Position numbers and translations under genes: made by a program
Assembly: GCF_034043515.1 (NCBI RefSeq)
Contig: NZ_CP138214.1
Location: 682,001-746,000, forward strand
Reading direction: 5' to 3'
Length of the DNA: 64,000 nucleotides
Origin: Pseudomonas sp. MUP55
GTDB lineage: Bacteria > Pseudomonadota > Gammaproteobacteria > Pseudomonadales > Pseudomonadaceae
Shown: positions 48,269-60,806 of the stretch, piece by piece
Numbering within the stretch: the first letter of the stretch is position 1
Layout: the number at the start of each line of letters is the position of its first letter
The notes under the pieces: generated by a model
Told to the model about the DNA's origin: nothing
The model's input: the letters and a program-made list of their open reading frames with translations, nothing else
Database searches by the model: none

Positions 48269-51040
48269 TCAGGAGGGGGCGTGTTCGGGCCGCTGTTGGC
48301 GCTGCGCTACCCAGAACTCCACCAGCTCACGCAGCTGCGACAGCTCCACCGGCTTGGCCATGTGCCCGTCCATCCCGGCCTGGCGCGCGCGCTCCTTGTG
48401 TTCCGAGAGGATGTGCGCGGTCAGCGCCACCACCGGTGTGCGCACACGTTGGTGGCTGACTTCCCAGGCGCGTAGCTGCTGGGTGGCGGAGAAACCATCG
48501 AGGATCGGCATTTCACAGTCCATCAACACCAGGTCATAGCGCTGGGCTTTCATCGCCTCCAACGCTTCTTCGCCGTTGCTGGCGGTGTCGGGGTTGAGGT
48601 TGAGCTTGCCGAGCATGCCGCGTATCACTTTGGTGGAGATGCTGTTGTCTTCGGCCACCAGGATGCGGAAGTCGCTGGGCACCGTAATCGCTGCCGGCGC
48701 GACGGGGACGGGCCGAGGGTGGGTCACGCCCTTGCTGCGTTGGGTCAGCTCGTCGGCCAGGGTGGTCTTGAGGGTATAGCCGGCCACTGGTTTGGCGAGG
48801 ATGCGCTTGATCCCGCAGTTGCGCGCGATGATCTTGCTCGGCGCATTGCTGATGCCCGTGAGCATGATCAGCAGGATGTCGTGGTTCAGGCTCGGGTCTT
48901 CCTTGATTTTCGCCGCCAGTTGCATGCCGGTCATGCCGGGCATGTTCTGGTCCAGCAGCACCACGTCGAAATAATCGCGCAGGTGCGCCTTGGTGCGCAG
49001 CAGGGCCAGGGCCTCTTTGCCCGATGCCACGGCGCTGACGTTCAGGCCCCAGGCCGAGCATTGCTGCAACAACACCTTGCGGCAGGTGTCGTTGTCGTCC
49101 ACCACCAGCACGCGTGCGTCCTTGAGCGGGCCGTCGAGGTCGGAGGTCGGGTGTTCGAGGCGCTCCGGGTCCAGCGGCAGGGTCAGCCACAGGGTGCTGC
49201 CCTGGTGGCTGCCGCTTTTGATACCGAATTCGCCGTTCATCAACAGGATCAACTGACGCGCGATCACCAGGCCCAGGTGGCCGCTCAAGCGGGTCGCCGA
49301 GAGGAAGTTCTTGCTGTGCAGTTCGCTGTGCAGCAGGGCGTCGCGCTCGGCGGCTTCCATCGGTACGCCGCTGTCTTGTACCGCGATGCGCAGGCGTGGC
49401 TTGGCGCTGCGTTCGTCGAGGGCCACGACGATCAGCACTTCGCCTTCGTCGGTCTTGTGCAGGGCGTTTTCCAGCAGGCTCAACAAGGCCTGACGCAGGC
49501 GTGTCGGATCACCGCTGATCACGCGCGGCACCTGGGGCTGGATAAAGCTGATCAGTTCGACATTCTGCTGCTCGGCCTTGGCGCGGAAGATGCTCAGGCA
49601 GTCGTCGATCAGCGCGTTGAGGTCGAACTGCACATCATCGAGTTCGATCTGCCCCGATTCGAGCTTCGAGATGTCGAGAATTTCATTGATCAGCGTGAGC
49701 AACTCGTTACCGGCGCTGTGGATGGTCTGCACGTAGTCGCGTTGTTTCACCGACAACGGCGTACCCAGCAGCAACTCGGTCATGCCCAGCACGCCGTTCA
49801 TGGGGGTACGGATTTCGTGGCTGATCTTGGCCAGGAATTCGGCCTTGGCGGCGATTTCGGCATTGCTCGCGGCCAGGTCGCGGCTGAGGCTGAAGCGGGT
49901 CTCGACAATGGCGCGCTGGCGCTCGCCGAGGGCCAGGCTCATCAACAGACCGCTGAGGCAGATAAAGCTGAGCAAGGTCACGATCAGGCCTTGCGGCGCC
50001 ACCAGCGTGAGGCCGAGCAGGGCGGGCAGAATGATCAGCGTGCCGATGTTGAACACCACCATCCCCGCCACGAACAGGCGCGCCGGGCGGTAGCCTTTCT
50101 GCCAGTGATAGGCCGAGACAAACAGCATGCTCAGGCCGGCCAGCGCCACCAGGGCATAGGTGATGATGTTCAGCGGCAGGGTGTTGACGAACAGCAGCAG
50201 CAGGCCGCACAGCACGATCAACAGAATGTCGGCCATCAGCAGCTTGTTCAGCGGGTGCGGGCCCAGGGGCATGAAGAAGCGATAGGCAAACATCAGCCCG
50301 CACGGAGCGGTCAGCAGCAGTGCGAGGTAGGCACCGGGGGTTTGCAACGCGTGCCAGTTCGGCAGCCACGGGCCCATCACGTTGAGCAGCAATGCCAGGC
50401 TGAGCAGCAGCAGGCATTCGCAGGCGGCCAGCCACAGGCTGCTGCGCGAGCGGTGGTAGGCGAAGCGCGTCAGGTTATGCAGGATCAGCATCAGCAGCAC
50501 GCCGAAGAGCAGGCCGTAGACCAGCGTCTGGTTCTGATTGGCGGCGGCCAGCACGGCCGGTTCCAGGGTGATGTAAGGGCGCAGCTCGTGCTCCGACACC
50601 AGGCGCAGGTAAACGTCGAGCGGGCGCTGGCTCTGTGGCATGGGCAGCATGAAGTCACTGCTGGGCAACGGGCGGTTGGCCTGGGGCTGGCGCGTGCCGG
50701 TGGTTTGCTGCTCCACCAGGGTATCGCCGTCCAGCACGTAGAGACTCAGGTGCGCCAGGTCTGGCGCAAATATGCGCAGCACTTGTTCATGCTTGCCCGG
50801 TTGCAGCTTGAAGCGTACCCACAACGCACCGTCCGGCTGCGCGGCGGTAATGCGGTCCAGTTCGATGGGGCTGAATTGATTGGTGTAGCGCGAGGAGCGG
50901 ATATCGCTCAGTTGCAGGTCTGCCTGTTCATCGAGCAATACTGCCCAACCACTGCCTTGCGCAGCGGCTTGAGCCGGGGCCAGACAGAGCAGGGTCAGCA
51001 GGCTGACGGTAAAAGCTATGGCGATCCTGAGCCAGCGCAC
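48269..51040 (-). CDS. retS: Hybrid sensor kinase RetS
   Basis: This is a 923-residue hybrid kinase with the RetS layout. It has a signal peptide (1-26), a periplasmic 7TMR-DISMED2 sensor (about 30-165), a seven-helix 7TMR-DISM membrane region (about 175-385), HisKA with His408 in [12 protein letters not shown], an ATPase domain, and two receiver domains with Asp697 (LLDQNMPGM) and Asp841 (LMDCEMPIL). The ATPase G1 box reads DSGVPM rather than DxGxGI, so the kinase may be weak or inactive. RetS restrains the GacS/GacA-Rsm pathway by binding GacS, shifting cells between motile and biofilm states. The purD-purH-fis neighbourhood matches P. aeruginosa retS (recalled). Confidence 0.9.
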   Translation of the reverse strand: MRWLRIAIAFTVSLLTLLCLAPAQAAAQGSGWAVLLDEQADLQLSDIRSSRYTNQFSPIELDRITAAQPDGALWVRFKLQPGKHEQVLRIFAPDLAHLSLYVLDGDTLVEQQTTGTRQPQANRPLPSSDFMLPMPQSQRPLDVYLRLVSEHELRPYITLEPAVLAAANQNQTLVYGLLFGVLLMLILHNLTRFAYHRSRSSLWLAACECLLLLSLALLLNVMGPWLPNWHALQTPGAYLALLLTAPCGLMFAYRFFMPLGPHPLNKLLMADILLIVLCGLLLLFVNTLPLNIITYALVALAGLSMLFVSAYHWQKGYRPARLFVAGMVVFNIGTLIILPALLGLTLVAPQGLIVTLLSFICLSGLLMSLALGERQRAIVETRFSLSRDLAASNAEIAAKAEFLAKISHEIRTPMNGVLGMTELLLGTPLSVKQRDYVQTIHSAGNELLTLINEILDISKLESGQIELDDVQFDLNALIDDCLSIFRAKAEQQNVELISFIQPQVPRVISGDPTRLRQALLSLLENALHKTDEGEVLIVVALDERSAKPRLRIAVQDSGVPMEAAERDALLHSELHSKNFLSATRLSGHLGLVIARQLILLMNGEFGIKSGSHQGSTLWLTLPLDPERLEHPTSDLDGPLKDARVLVVDDNDTCRKVLLQQCSAWGLNVSAVASGKEALALLRTKAHLRDYFDVVLLDQNMPGMTGMQLAAKIKEDPSLNHDILLIMLTGISNAPSKIIARNCGIKRILAKPVAGYTLKTTLADELTQRSKGVTHPRPVPVAPAAITVPSDFRILVAEDNSISTKVIRGMLGKLNLNPDTASNGEEALEAMKAQRYDLVLMDCEMPILDGFSATQQLRAWEVSHQRVRTPVVALTAHILSEHKERARQAGMDGHMAKPVELSQLRELVEFWVAQRQQRPEHAPS

Positions 51041-51102
51041 GGCGAAGTCCCTTCGTAGGTGAATGCACGGGTTAACTATGCGCGGGGCGGCATGAGTACG
51101 GC

Positions 51103-51119
51103 AAGGGCCAGAGGCCCTT
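51103..51119. other. Short perfect hairpin between purD and retS
   Basis: AAGGGCC-AGA-GGCCCTT forms a 7-bp stem with a 3-base loop, 23 bases after the purD stop. No T-run follows on the minus strand, so it is at most a weak terminator or an mRNA-stabilising hairpin. Confidence 0.45.
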
Positions 51120-51141
51120 ACCTACCCGAACGGATAGCTAC

Positions 51142-52434
51142 TCAGTTGCTCTCGCCACGTTCACGGGCAATGGCGCGGTAGCCGATGTCGGTGCGATAGA
51201 AGCAGCCTTTCCAGTCGATCTTCGCGGCCAGCTTGTACGCCTGTTGCTGCGCGGCGTCGACACTGGCGCCCATCGCGGTGGCGCACAGCACGCGGCCACC
51301 GGCGGTGACGACGTTGCCATCCTTCAGCGCAGTGCCCGCATGAAACACCTTGCCTTCCAGCGCCGCGGCCGCTTCCAGGCCTTCGATCACATCGCCCTTG
51401 GCGTAATCGGCAGGGTAACCACCGGCCGCCAGCACGATACCGACGCTTGGACGTGGGTCCCACTGTGCTTCGACCTTGTCCAGGGCCTGGGCCAGCGCGG
51501 CTTCCACCAGCAGCACCAGGCTCGACTGCAAACGCAGCATGACAGGTTGGGTTTCCGGGTCACCGAAGCGGCAGTTGAACTCGATGACTTTCGGGTTGCC
51601 GGCTTTGTCGATCATCAGGCCGGCGTAGAGGAAACCGGTGTAGACGTTGCCTTCGTCGGCCATGCCGCGCACGGTCGGCCAGATCACCAGGTCCATGACG
51701 CGTTGGTGCACCTGGGCGGTGACCACCGGTGCCGGGGAATAAGCGCCCATGCCGCCGGTGTTCGGGCCGCTGTCGCCGTTGCCGACGCGTTTGTGGTCCT
51801 GGCTGGTGGCCATGGGCAGTACGTTCTTGCCGTCGACCATGACGATGAAGCTGGCTTCTTCGCCGTCGAGGAATTCCTCGATCACCACGCGCGAACCGGC
51901 ATCACCAAAGGCATTGCCGGCGAGCATGTCGCGCACGGCGTCCTCGGCTTCCTGCAGGGTCATGGCGACGATCACGCCTTTGCCGGCGGCCAGGCCATCG
52001 GCCTTGATCACGATCGGCGCGCCTTTTTCACGCAGATAAGCCAGGGCCGGCTCGATCTCGGTGAAGTTCTGGTAGTCGGCCGTCGGGATCTTGTGGCGCG
52101 CCAGGAAATCCTTGGTGAAGGCTTTCGAACCTTCCAGCTGAGCGGCGCCTGCGGTCGGGCCGAAGCAATCCAGGCCACGGCTGCGGAACAGGTCCACGAC
52201 GCCCGCCACCAGCGGCACTTCCGGGCCGACGATGGTCAGTGAAACATTCTTCTCGGCAAAGTCTGCCAACTGCTCCAGCGCCAGTACGTCGATCGCGACG
52301 TTTTCGCACTTGGCTTCAATGGCGGTACCGGCGTTGCCGGGGGCCACGAAGACTTTCTGGACGCGTGGGTCCTGGGCAACTTTCCAGGCCAGGGCGTGTT
52401 CGCGGCCACCGCTGCCAATGATGAGGACGTTCAA
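51142..52434 (-). CDS. purD: Phosphoribosylamine-glycine ligase PurD
   Basis: PurD is the ATP-grasp enzyme of purine synthesis joining phosphoribosylamine and glycine. At 430 residues it has the family length. It starts MNVLIIGSGGREHALAWKVA and contains PIVIKADGLAAGKGVIVAMT (ATP-binding), EEFLDGEEASFIVMVDGKN and VIEFNCRFGDPETQPVMLRL (Mg-binding). It lies downstream of purH on the same strand; a third-family repeat fills the gap. Confidence 0.97.
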   Translation of the reverse strand: MNVLIIGSGGREHALAWKVAQDPRVQKVFVAPGNAGTAIEAKCENVAIDVLALEQLADFAEKNVSLTIVGPEVPLVAGVVDLFRSRGLDCFGPTAGAAQLEGSKAFTKDFLARHKIPTADYQNFTEIEPALAYLREKGAPIVIKADGLAAGKGVIVAMTLQEAEDAVRDMLAGNAFGDAGSRVVIEEFLDGEEASFIVMVDGKNVLPMATSQDHKRVGNGDSGPNTGGMGAYSPAPVVTAQVHQRVMDLVIWPTVRGMADEGNVYTGFLYAGLMIDKAGNPKVIEFNCRFGDPETQPVMLRLQSSLVLLVEAALAQALDKVEAQWDPRPSVGIVLAAGGYPADYAKGDVIEGLEAAAALEGKVFHAGTALKDGNVVTAGGRVLCATAMGASVDAAQQQAYKLAAKIDWKGCFYRTDIGYRAIARERGESN

Positions 52435-52456
52435 GTCAGACTCCTTCGGAGGAAGT

Positions 52457-52598
52457 TACAAGCCACAAGCTGCAAGTTAGAAGCGATCTTCAGCGCTCCA
52501 AAGTGCAGCTCCAGCTTTGAATTAAAGATGCTGCAAGTGAGCGTAAAAGCAACACCGTCCTGCTTTTACTTGCCGCTTGCAGCTTGACCCTTGCCGCT
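52457..52598. repeat. Third-family repeat pair (diverged), purH-purD gap
   Basis: Segments ACAAGCCACAAGCTGCAAG (52458 onward) and CTTGCCGCTTGCAGCTTG (52569 onward) are inverted copies related to the repeat at 28470. The interior is longer and AT-richer than in the other copy. Confidence 0.7.
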
Positions 52599-52603
52599 CC
52601 ACT

Positions 52604-54211
<1,608 letters not shown>

Positions 54212-54245
54212 CTCAATTTCCATCAAAAGCAAAGGAGTCAGCAAA

Positions 54246-54275
54246 AAAGGCGACCGTTTTTACGCGGGCGCCTTT
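54246..54275 (-). terminator. Intrinsic terminator after fis
   Basis: On the minus strand AAAGGCG and CGCCTTT close a 16-base loop, followed by TTT (CGCCTTTTTTG in all), 18 bases after the fis stop and 35 bases before purH. It separates the dusB-fis and purHD transcripts. Confidence 0.8.
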
Positions 54276-54292
54276 CTGGTTTGATTGAATGC

Positions 54293-54613
54293 TTACAGCA
54301 AATCGTATTGCTTGAGCTTTTTGCGCAAGGTGCCACGGTTGAGGCCCAGCAGCTCACTGGCTTTGGTCTGGTTGCCCTTGACGTAGTTCATCACGCTTTC
54401 GAGCAAGGGCGCCTCGACTTCGGAGAGCACCAGGTTGTACACATCCGTGACGGAAGCGCCCTCAAGGTGGGCGAAATAATTGTGCAGCGCCTTCTCGACA
54501 CTCCCGCGAAGGGTCTGGCCTTCTTCGCTCGGCGTGTTGAGGTGCTGTTTCAAATTGACGTTGTCGCTCACGGGTGTTGTTCCACTCACTAAAGTCTCGG
54601 TCATCATCGTCAT
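54293..54613 (-). CDS. fis: Nucleoid-associated protein Fis
   Basis: Fis is a 106-residue DNA-bending protein that shapes the nucleoid and activates rRNA and other growth-phase promoters. The C-terminal helix-turn-helix ([20 protein letters not shown]) is conserved as in E. coli Fis. ATG 54613 overlaps the dusB stop (ATGA), reproducing the well-known dusB-fis operon. ATG 54604 is an alternative start three residues later. A terminator follows. Confidence 0.97.
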   Translation of the reverse strand: MTMMTETLVSGTTPVSDNVNLKQHLNTPSEEGQTLRGSVEKALHNYFAHLEGASVTDVYNLVLSEVEAPLLESVMNYVKGNQTKASELLGLNRGTLRKKLKQYDLL

Positions 54614-55623
54614 GCGGCCACCCCTTCTCCATCCCCTGTTCCCAGGCTCTTGTCACGTTCGGCGAAGAACTCACGAACGGTGGCGACCTGTGCCTGCGTT
54701 TCATCCAAACGGTTGAACTGAGCGCGAAATTCCTTGGCGCCCGGCAAGGTGGCGAGGTACCAGCCGACATGCTTGCGAGCAATGCGTACGCCCATCACAT
54801 CCCCATAGAAGGCGTGCAGGGCGGCCAGATGCTCTAGCAGAATACGTTCCACCTCGGACAACTCCGGTGCCGGCAACACATCGCCGGTACGCAGAAAATG
54901 CTCGATCTCACGGAAAATCCATGGCCGCCCCTGGGCGGCCCGGCCGATCAACAAACCGTCGGCACCGGTTGCGTGCAGCACGCGCCGGGCTTTTTCGGCT
55001 GAATCGATATCGCCATTGGCAAACACCGGCATCGACACCGCCTGCTTGATCGCGGCAATCGTGTCGTACTCGGCTTCCCCGGTATAAAGGTCGGCGCGGG
55101 TGCGCCCATGCACCGCCAGCGCTGCAATACCTGCCTGTTCGGCGATCTTCGCCACCGTCAGGCCATTCTTGTTGTCCCGGTCCCAACCGGTACGAATCTT
55201 CAGCGTCACCGGCACATCGACTGCGGCGACAACGGCCTGCAGGATCTCGGCAACCAACTGCTCATCTTTCAACAAGGCGGAACCTGCGGCCTTGTTGCAA
55301 ACCTTCTTGGCCGGGCAGCCCATGTTGATGTCAATGATCTGCGCGCCCAACTCCACATTGGCCCGGGCCGCGTCCGCCAGCATTTGCGCATCACCGCCGG
55401 CGATCTGCACCGAGCGTGGCTCGGGATCACCTTCGTGGATCATGCGCATCCGCGATTTGCGGGTGTTCCACAAGCTCATGTCGCTGGTGACCATTTCAGA
55501 GACTACTAGACCCGCGCCCAAACGTTTGCAGAGCTGACGAAAGGGCTGGTCGGTGACACCCGCCATCGGGGCGAGGATCAAGCCGTTGTGCAATGTATAT
55601 GGGCCGATGCGTACCGCCGACAT
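54610..55623 (-). CDS. dusB: tRNA-dihydrouridine synthase DusB
   Basis: DusB is an FMN enzyme that reduces specific uridines in tRNA with NADPH. The protein has 337 residues. It starts [20 protein letters not shown] with the FMN segment [20 protein letters not shown], and carries the catalytic cysteine in [19 protein letters not shown], followed by TLKIRTGWD and ALAVHGRTR. It is upstream of fis and overlaps it by four bases, as in enterics. The 185 bases upstream should hold the operon promoter. Confidence 0.97.
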   Translation of the reverse strand: MSAVRIGPYTLHNGLILAPMAGVTDQPFRQLCKRLGAGLVVSEMVTSDMSLWNTRKSRMRMIHEGDPEPRSVQIAGGDAQMLADAARANVELGAQIIDINMGCPAKKVCNKAAGSALLKDEQLVAEILQAVVAAVDVPVTLKIRTGWDRDNKNGLTVAKIAEQAGIAALAVHGRTRADLYTGEAEYDTIAAIKQAVSMPVFANGDIDSAEKARRVLHATGADGLLIGRAAQGRPWIFREIEHFLRTGDVLPAPELSEVERILLEHLAALHAFYGDVMGVRIARKHVGWYLATLPGAKEFRAQFNRLDETQAQVATVREFFAERDKSLGTGDGEGVAA

Positions 55624-55808
55624 AGGACTTCCCTGTTGTGGGGCCGGATCATTAGAGTTCGAAAAAGGGTTGGCATGATACCCGCTCTCGATGACGGGTT
55701 AAAGGCTGAATTGGATAAAATCTGAACAGTTATTTTTTAATCGCCATCGGTTTGGTTGGCGCCTGAGCAGTCAATAATCCGCCGTCAAACCCTGGTTGCG
55801 GCGTGGCC

Positions 55809-57029
55809 TCATTCGGGGGAATGGAAGCTCAGGCTGTAATTCACCGCTTTGTTGCCTGGGTCGAGGATGTCCAGGGAGATGTGGATCGGTGTCTGCGAGG
55901 GCATTTCGCTGACGCCGGCCAACTCGCCGCTGAGGTACTCGGCGGGCTTGAAGCGCCGACTGGCGATCAGCCCGCCGTTCAGATCGGCAAAGCGCAGCTC
56001 CAGCAGCGGGAAGGGCTGGGAGAAGGTGGCGCGGTTGTAGATGATCGCGTCCACCACCAGCGCGCCGGCGAATTCCGGGTGGCTGCGCACCACCAGGTTG
56101 CTGCTCTTGATATGGGCGATATCGACCCGTGATGGCACGCTGCAGCCCAGTTTCGGGCACAGCTGCTGGAACCACGGGCGGTAGGCGTCCTGGCGGGCCA
56201 GTTCGTCGAATTGATAGGCGATGTACTGGCCGGCCAGGCCGGCGGCGGCGAGCAGCACCAGCACGATCCAGATCAGGCGGCGACCCAGGCCGGACGGGCG
56301 CTTCTGCGCATACAGGTGCAGCGGGTCGTCCTCCAGGTCCTGGAACACGTCGTCGTGGGCACTGGACTCGGTGCGCGCTCGCTTGCGTCGCGAGGGCGGG
56401 CGCTCATCGATGGCGTCCGCCGATGGCGTCAGGGGCGTAAACGGTGGGTCTGGATCGTCGTCCTCGTCGGGCGTCGAGCGCAGTGGTGGTTCGTCGTCGA
56501 TGTCATCGCTGTGAAACGACAAGGACGGCTCGGTGCGCTCGCTCGGCTCCGGCTCGGCTTCAGCGGGCAGGGCGCGCTCCTGCGGCGGCTCGCTGAACAG
56601 GCTGGCGGCCCACTTTTCTTCCTCGGCCTTGACGGTATTGCGGCTGGCGCTGAGGGGTTCTTCCTTGTGCCGACGGTCGGTACCGGGCTGGCGGCGTTCC
56701 GCGCCAACGGGCTGGGTGTGCTGGATCTCGCGGCGCTCGAGCTTGGCCAGCTCTTCGTCCAGGTCGAGGTTGTCCAGGTCCAGTTCTTCGGCTGTCCACT
56801 GTTTCTGGCTGATTGCACGCGGCGGCGCAGGCGTTGGCTCAGCAGCAGTGGGCCGTTCAGCTTCCGTCGCCGACGCCTGGGCCCGTTGCTCCAGCAACTG
56901 GCGAGCGGCATTGAAGACCTGCAGGCACGAGCCGCAGCGCACCACGCCACGGGCCACGCTCAACTGAGCGTGGTTGACGCGAAAGCGTGCTTGGCAATGC
57001 GGGCACTGGGTGACGAAACTGTCGGTCAT
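55809..57029 (-). CDS. Zinc-ribbon and DUF3426 membrane protein
   Basis: This is a 406-residue protein with an N-terminal zinc ribbon (CPHCQARF ... VRCGSCLQVFNA, residues 8-45), a long acidic and Pro/Arg-rich low-complexity linker (about 60-235), one membrane helix (IWIVLVLLAAAGLAGQYIAY) and a C-terminal DUF3426 domain. The function is unknown; it may couple a cytoplasmic zinc finger with an envelope domain. ATG 57029 is chosen since it begins a few residues before the first cysteine; an in-frame TTG lies at 57050. It sits between prmA and dusB on the same strand, the usual position in Pseudomonas. Confidence 0.9.
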   Translation of the reverse strand: MTDSFVTQCPHCQARFRVNHAQLSVARGVVRCGSCLQVFNAARQLLEQRAQASATEAERPTAAEPTPAPPRAISQKQWTAEELDLDNLDLDEELAKLERREIQHTQPVGAERRQPGTDRRHKEEPLSASRNTVKAEEEKWAASLFSEPPQERALPAEAEPEPSERTEPSLSFHSDDIDDEPPLRSTPDEDDDPDPPFTPLTPSADAIDERPPSRRKRARTESSAHDDVFQDLEDDPLHLYAQKRPSGLGRRLIWIVLVLLAAAGLAGQYIAYQFDELARQDAYRPWFQQLCPKLGCSVPSRVDIAHIKSSNLVVRSHPEFAGALVVDAIIYNRATFSQPFPLLELRFADLNGGLIASRRFKPAEYLSGELAGVSEMPSQTPIHISLDILDPGNKAVNYSLSFHSPE

Positions 57030-57059
57030 GCGGCCATCCGATTCAGACAAGCGCTCATT

Positions 57060-57938
57060 CTAGCGCCGACGACCGCTGATGCGTACCCAGCCGTCACGGT
57101 TGGCGATAGGGTCCAGCTCGAAATCCTTGGCGTAGGCCGCAGCGACGTCTTCACCCTGCTCGGCGAGAATGCCCGACAGCGCCAGGCGCCCGCCAGGCTT
57201 GACCAGGCTCGACAACTGCGGCGCCAGCGACACCAAGGGCCCAGCAAGAATGTTGGCGACCAGCACATCGGCCTGTACCTGGGGCAGGTCCTCAGGCAGA
57301 TAGAGGGGGAATTTGCCTTCAGGGATGTGGTTGCGCCCGGCGTTGTCGCGGGAAGCTTCCAGCGCCTGCACGTCGATATCGGTGCCCACCGCCTCCTTGG
57401 CGCCCAGCAGCAGGGCGGCAATGGCCAGAATTCCCGAGCCGCAGCCAAAGTCGAGCACGTTGCTGTCGGTTAGGTCCTGGCCGTCCAGCCATTCCAGGCA
57501 CAGCGCGGTGGTGGGGTGAGTGCCGGTGCCGAACGCCAGGCCCGGGTCCAGCAGCAGGTTGACCGCATCCGGCTCCGGGGCGGCGTGCCAGCTCGGGACG
57601 ATCCACAGGCGCTGGCCGAAACGCATGGGCTGGAAGTTGTCCATCCAACTGCGCTCCCAATCCTGGTCTTCGATCACTTCGCTGTGATGCTCGGGCAGCG
57701 GGCCGCCGGTGAGCAATTCCATGTGGGCCAGTACGCTGGCGGCATCGGTGCCGTCTTCGAACAGGGCCAGCAGATGGGTATGGGACCACAGCGGGGTGGT
57801 GTTGAGTTCCGGTTCGAAGATCGGCTGGTCTTCGGCGTCCATGAAAGTCACGGACACGGCGCCGACTTCGAGGAACGCATCTTCGTAGGTTTCGGCTTGT
57901 TCTGGGCTGATGGCGAGACGGACTTGCAGCCAAGGCAT
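57060..57938 (-). CDS. prmA: Ribosomal protein L11 methyltransferase PrmA
   Basis: PrmA is the SAM-dependent enzyme that trimethylates ribosomal protein L11. The protein has 292 residues. It starts [20 protein letters not shown] (substrate-recognition domain, 1-60) and has the motifs [19 protein letters not shown] and [20 protein letters not shown], followed by [18 protein letters not shown] with its NxL active-site region. ATG 57938 matches the family N terminus; the open frame to 57995 does not. It is upstream of the DUF3426 gene by 30 bases. Confidence 0.96.
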   Translation of the reverse strand: MPWLQVRLAISPEQAETYEDAFLEVGAVSVTFMDAEDQPIFEPELNTTPLWSHTHLLALFEDGTDAASVLAHMELLTGGPLPEHHSEVIEDQDWERSWMDNFQPMRFGQRLWIVPSWHAAPEPDAVNLLLDPGLAFGTGTHPTTALCLEWLDGQDLTDSNVLDFGCGSGILAIAALLLGAKEAVGTDIDVQALEASRDNAGRNHIPEGKFPLYLPEDLPQVQADVLVANILAGPLVSLAPQLSSLVKPGGRLALSGILAEQGEDVAAAYAKDFELDPIANRDGWVRISGRRR

Positions 57939-58048
57939 GGCGGGCACCTTTGAAAAAATGGATGTGCAGCGGGGTGGGGCTGCGAAAGCGCGCAAGTTTA
58001 CGCGAGCGAACAGCAGAAGACGACATTACTGAATGAATACGGACCAAA

Positions 58049-58137
58049 TGTGGGAGGGGGCTTGCCCCCGATGGCGGTGGATCAGTTACAGGCACTGAGA
58101 CTGACACACTGCCATCGGGGGCAAGCCCCCTCCCACA
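58049..58137. repeat. REP pair (TGTGGGAGG arms outermost)
   Basis: Inverted REP copies between accC and prmA, downstream of the accC terminator. Confidence 0.9.
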
Positions 58138-58178
58138 TTTTGAACTGTGTACATCCAGTAAGCCGGGGTTCCAGAAAC

Positions 58179-58206
58179 AACAAAGCCGCCCGAAGGCGGC
58201 TTTGTT
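58179..58206 (-). terminator. Intrinsic terminator of accBC
   Basis: On the minus strand AACAAAGCCGCC-TTCG-GGCGGCTTTGTT is a perfect 12-bp stem with a stable TTCG tetraloop, followed by GTTTCT. It lies 11 bases after the accC stop. Confidence 0.9.
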
Positions 58207-58217
58207 GGGTGGAGCAC

Positions 58218-59579
58218 TTACTGGTTGGCCAGCTTGTGTTCCAGGTAGTGAATGTTCACACCACCTTCGCAGAAGCCTTCATCACGAACCAGGTCCCGGT
58301 GCAGCGGGATGTTGGTCTTGATGCCGTCGACCACGATTTCGTCCAGGGCGTTGCGCATACGGGCCATGGCCTCGTCGCGGGTCGCGCCCCAGGTGATCAG
58401 CTTGCCGATCAGCGAGTCGTAGTTGGACGGAACCTTGTAGCCGCTGTACAGGTGCGAATCCACACGTACGCCGTTGCCGCCGGGCGCGTGGAAATGCTTG
58501 ACCAGGCCAGGGCTTGGGATAAAGGTTTTCGGGTCTTCGGCGTTGATCCGGCACTCCAGGGAGTGGCCGTGCATCTTCACGTCGTCCTGGGTGAAGGACA
58601 GTACGTTGCCTGCGGCGATGCTGAGCATCTCCTTGACGATGTCGATACCGGTAACCATCTCCGAAACCGGGTGCTCTACCTGCACGCGAGTGTTCATCTC
58701 GATGAAGTAGAAACGGCCGTTCTCGTAGAGGAACTCGAAGGTACCGGCGCCACGGTAGTTGATGTCGATGCACGCCTTGACGCAGCGTGCCAGGACTTCC
58801 TGGCGAGCCTTCTCGTCCAGGCCCGGTGCCGGAGCTTCTTCCAATACCTTCTGGTGACGACGCTGCAGCGAGCAATCGCGGTCGCCCAGGTGGATGGCGT
58901 GGCCCTGGCCGTCGGACAGTACCTGCACTTCCACGTGACGTGGGTTGGTCAGGTACTTCTCCAGGTAGACCATCGGGTTGCCGAACCAGGCGCCCGCTTC
59001 GGAGCGGGTCTGCTTGGCGGCTTCGATCAGGTCTTCTTCCTTGTGCACCACGCGCATGCCGCGACCACCACCGCCACCGGCGGCCTTGATGATCACCGGG
59101 TAACCGACTTCGCGACCAATGCGCAGAGCGGTTTCCTCGTCTTCAGGCAGCGGGCCGTCGGAGCCGGGAACGGTCGGCACGCCGGCCGCGATCATGGCGT
59201 CCTTGGCCGATACCTTGTCGCCCATCAGGCGAATGGTTTCGGCTTTCGGGCCGATGAAGGCAAACCCGGATTTTTCCACCTGTTCGGCGAAATCGGCGTT
59301 TTCGGCAAGGAAGCCGTAGCCTGGGTGAATACCATCGGCGCCGGTCACTTCAGCCGCGGCGATGATGTTCGAGACTTTCAGGTACGAGTTCGTGGCCAGT
59401 GGCGGGCCGATGCAGATGCTTTCGTCCGCCAGTTTCACGTGCATCAATTCGGTATCGGCCGTCGAGTAAACAGCGACGGTCTTGATGCCCTCTTCCTTAC
59501 AGGCGCGCAGGATACGCAGCGCGATCTCGCCGCGGTTGGCGATCAGGACTTTTTGCAGTTTCTTCGCAGGTTTCAACAT
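58218..59579 (-). CDS. accC: Acetyl-CoA carboxylase biotin carboxylase subunit AccC
   Basis: AccC carboxylates the biotin on AccB using ATP and bicarbonate in the first step of fatty acid synthesis. The protein has 453 residues. It has [20 protein letters not shown], the ATP-grasp glycine-rich loop [16 protein letters not shown], the [17 protein letters not shown] segment and [23 protein letters not shown] 59579 begins the family N terminus. It lies 17 bases after accB. Confidence 0.98.
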   Translation of the reverse strand: MLKPAKKLQKVLIANRGEIALRILRACKEEGIKTVAVYSTADTELMHVKLADESICIGPPLATNSYLKVSNIIAAAEVTGADGIHPGYGFLAENADFAEQVEKSGFAFIGPKAETIRLMGDKVSAKDAMIAAGVPTVPGSDGPLPEDEETALRIGREVGYPVIIKAAGGGGGRGMRVVHKEEDLIEAAKQTRSEAGAWFGNPMVYLEKYLTNPRHVEVQVLSDGQGHAIHLGDRDCSLQRRHQKVLEEAPAPGLDEKARQEVLARCVKACIDINYRGAGTFEFLYENGRFYFIEMNTRVQVEHPVSEMVTGIDIVKEMLSIAAGNVLSFTQDDVKMHGHSLECRINAEDPKTFIPSPGLVKHFHAPGGNGVRVDSHLYSGYKVPSNYDSLIGKLITWGATRDEAMARMRNALDEIVVDGIKTNIPLHRDLVRDEGFCEGGVNIHYLEHKLANQ

Positions 59580-59596
59580 CGAAGGCGCTCCGCGGT

Positions 59597-60058
59597 TCAA
59601 ACGATGGTGAACAGCGGCTGGTCGTACTCAACCGGCTGACCGTTTTCTACCAGGATGGATTCAATGACGCCGGCTTTTTCAGCGGTGATGTGGTTCATCA
59701 TCTTCATCGCTTCAACGATGCAGATGGTGTCGCCCACTTTCACGGTCTTGCCCACTTCAACGAAGGCTGGCGAGGTCGGTGCCGGGGTGCGGTAGAAGGT
59801 ACCGACCATAGGCGACTTGACCACGAAACCGTTCAGCGCAGGGGCTGCCGGAGCGGCAGGCGCGGCGGCTGCTGGAGCGGCGGCAGGGGCGGCAGCGGCT
59901 GGAGCCGGTGCTTGCATCTGTGGCGCGTAGAACTGTTGAGCCGGGGTCTTGCTGTGGCGGCTGATCCGTACGGACTCTTCGCCTTCCTTGATTTCCAGCT
60001 CGTCGATACCGGATTCTTCCAGCAGTTCGATCAGTTTCTTAACTTTACGGATATCCAT
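59597..60058 (-). CDS. accB: Acetyl-CoA carboxylase biotin carboxyl carrier protein AccB
   Basis: AccB is the biotin carrier of acetyl-CoA carboxylase, 153 residues. It has an N-terminal [20 protein letters not shown] region, an Ala/Pro-rich flexible linker (about 45-75), and the C-terminal biotinyl domain with the protruding-thumb region and the biotinylated lysine in [12 protein letters not shown]. It is cotranscribed with accC and follows aroQ by 24 bases. Confidence 0.98.
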   Translation of the reverse strand: MDIRKVKKLIELLEESGIDELEIKEGEESVRISRHSKTPAQQFYAPQMQAPAPAAAAPAAAPAAAAPAAPAAPALNGFVVKSPMVGTFYRTPAPTSPAFVEVGKTVKVGDTICIVEAMKMMNHITAEKAGVIESILVENGQPVEYDQPLFTIV

Positions 60059-60082
60059 GAATCATCAACTCCCAAGGGTCGG

Positions 60083-60538
60083 TCAGGGGCGTTTAGCCTG
60101 TTCTTCAACGTGTTCCAGGGCGGCCTCCAGGGCCAGTCGGTAACCGCTGGCGCCAAGGCCGCAGATCACTCCTACCGCTACGTCGGAGAAGTAAGAGTGA
60201 TGGCGGAAAGCTTCGCGTTTGTGCACGTTCGATAAATGCACTTCGATGAATGGGATGCTCACCGCCAGCAGCGCGTCACGTAATGCAACGCTTGTGTGCG
60301 TGAAAGCGGCGGGATTGATCAGAATAAAGTCCACGCCTTCGCCACGCGCGGCATGGATGCGATCAATCAACTCATACTCGGCATTGCTTTGCAGGTAGAG
60401 CAAATGGTGACCGGCAACACGGGCCCGCTGTTCCAGATCGAGGTTGATCTGATCCAGGGTCACTGCCCCGTAGACGCCCGGTTCACGGGTGCCGAGCAGG
60501 TTCAGGTTGGGTCCATGAAGAACCAGTAAGGTCGCCAT
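60083..60538 (-). CDS. aroQ: Type II 3-dehydroquinate dehydratase AroQ
   Basis: AroQ dehydrates 3-dehydroquinate to 3-dehydroshikimate in aromatic amino acid synthesis. The protein has 151 residues. It starts [20 protein letters not shown] (catalytic Arg and lid tyrosine) and has [36 protein letters not shown] and [20 protein letters not shown], all diagnostic of the dodecameric type II enzyme. It is the first gene of aroQ-accB-accC, the usual Pseudomonas arrangement. Confidence 0.98.
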   Translation of the reverse strand: MATLLVLHGPNLNLLGTREPGVYGAVTLDQINLDLEQRARVAGHHLLYLQSNAEYELIDRIHAARGEGVDFILINPAAFTHTSVALRDALLAVSIPFIEVHLSNVHKREAFRHHSYFSDVAVGVICGLGASGYRLALEAALEHVEEQAKRP

Positions 60539-60717
60539 CGGCTGTTCCTTGTTATTGGGTGGGGTACGGCAGAACCCGGCGACTATGCCGCAAAGCCTTT
60601 GTGACTGTCCAGTTCTATGCAGTAGCCAACACGATTAGCGAGGATAGCGAAAAATTTGTGACTGTGGCCTTGGATCTGGTCATTGGTAATACAGTCACAA
60701 GATCGCGCCGGATCCAA

Positions 60718-60806
60718 TGTGGGAGGGGGCTTGCCCCCGATAGCGGTGCATCAGTTACAGATACTGGGACTGACACACTGCAATCGGGGGCAAGCCCCCT
60801 CCCACA
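60718..60806. repeat. REP pair (TGTGGGAGG arms outermost)
   Basis: Inverted REP copies in the 292-base gap between aroQ and the chemotaxis receptor gene. No gene is seen in that gap. Confidence 0.9.

Noticed and set aside
48719..51058. Very long open frame antisense to retS (779 codons)
   Set aside because: It is a by-product of high GC third positions opposite a real gene. Its product is His/Gln-rich, lacks any family motif and has no ribosome binding site.
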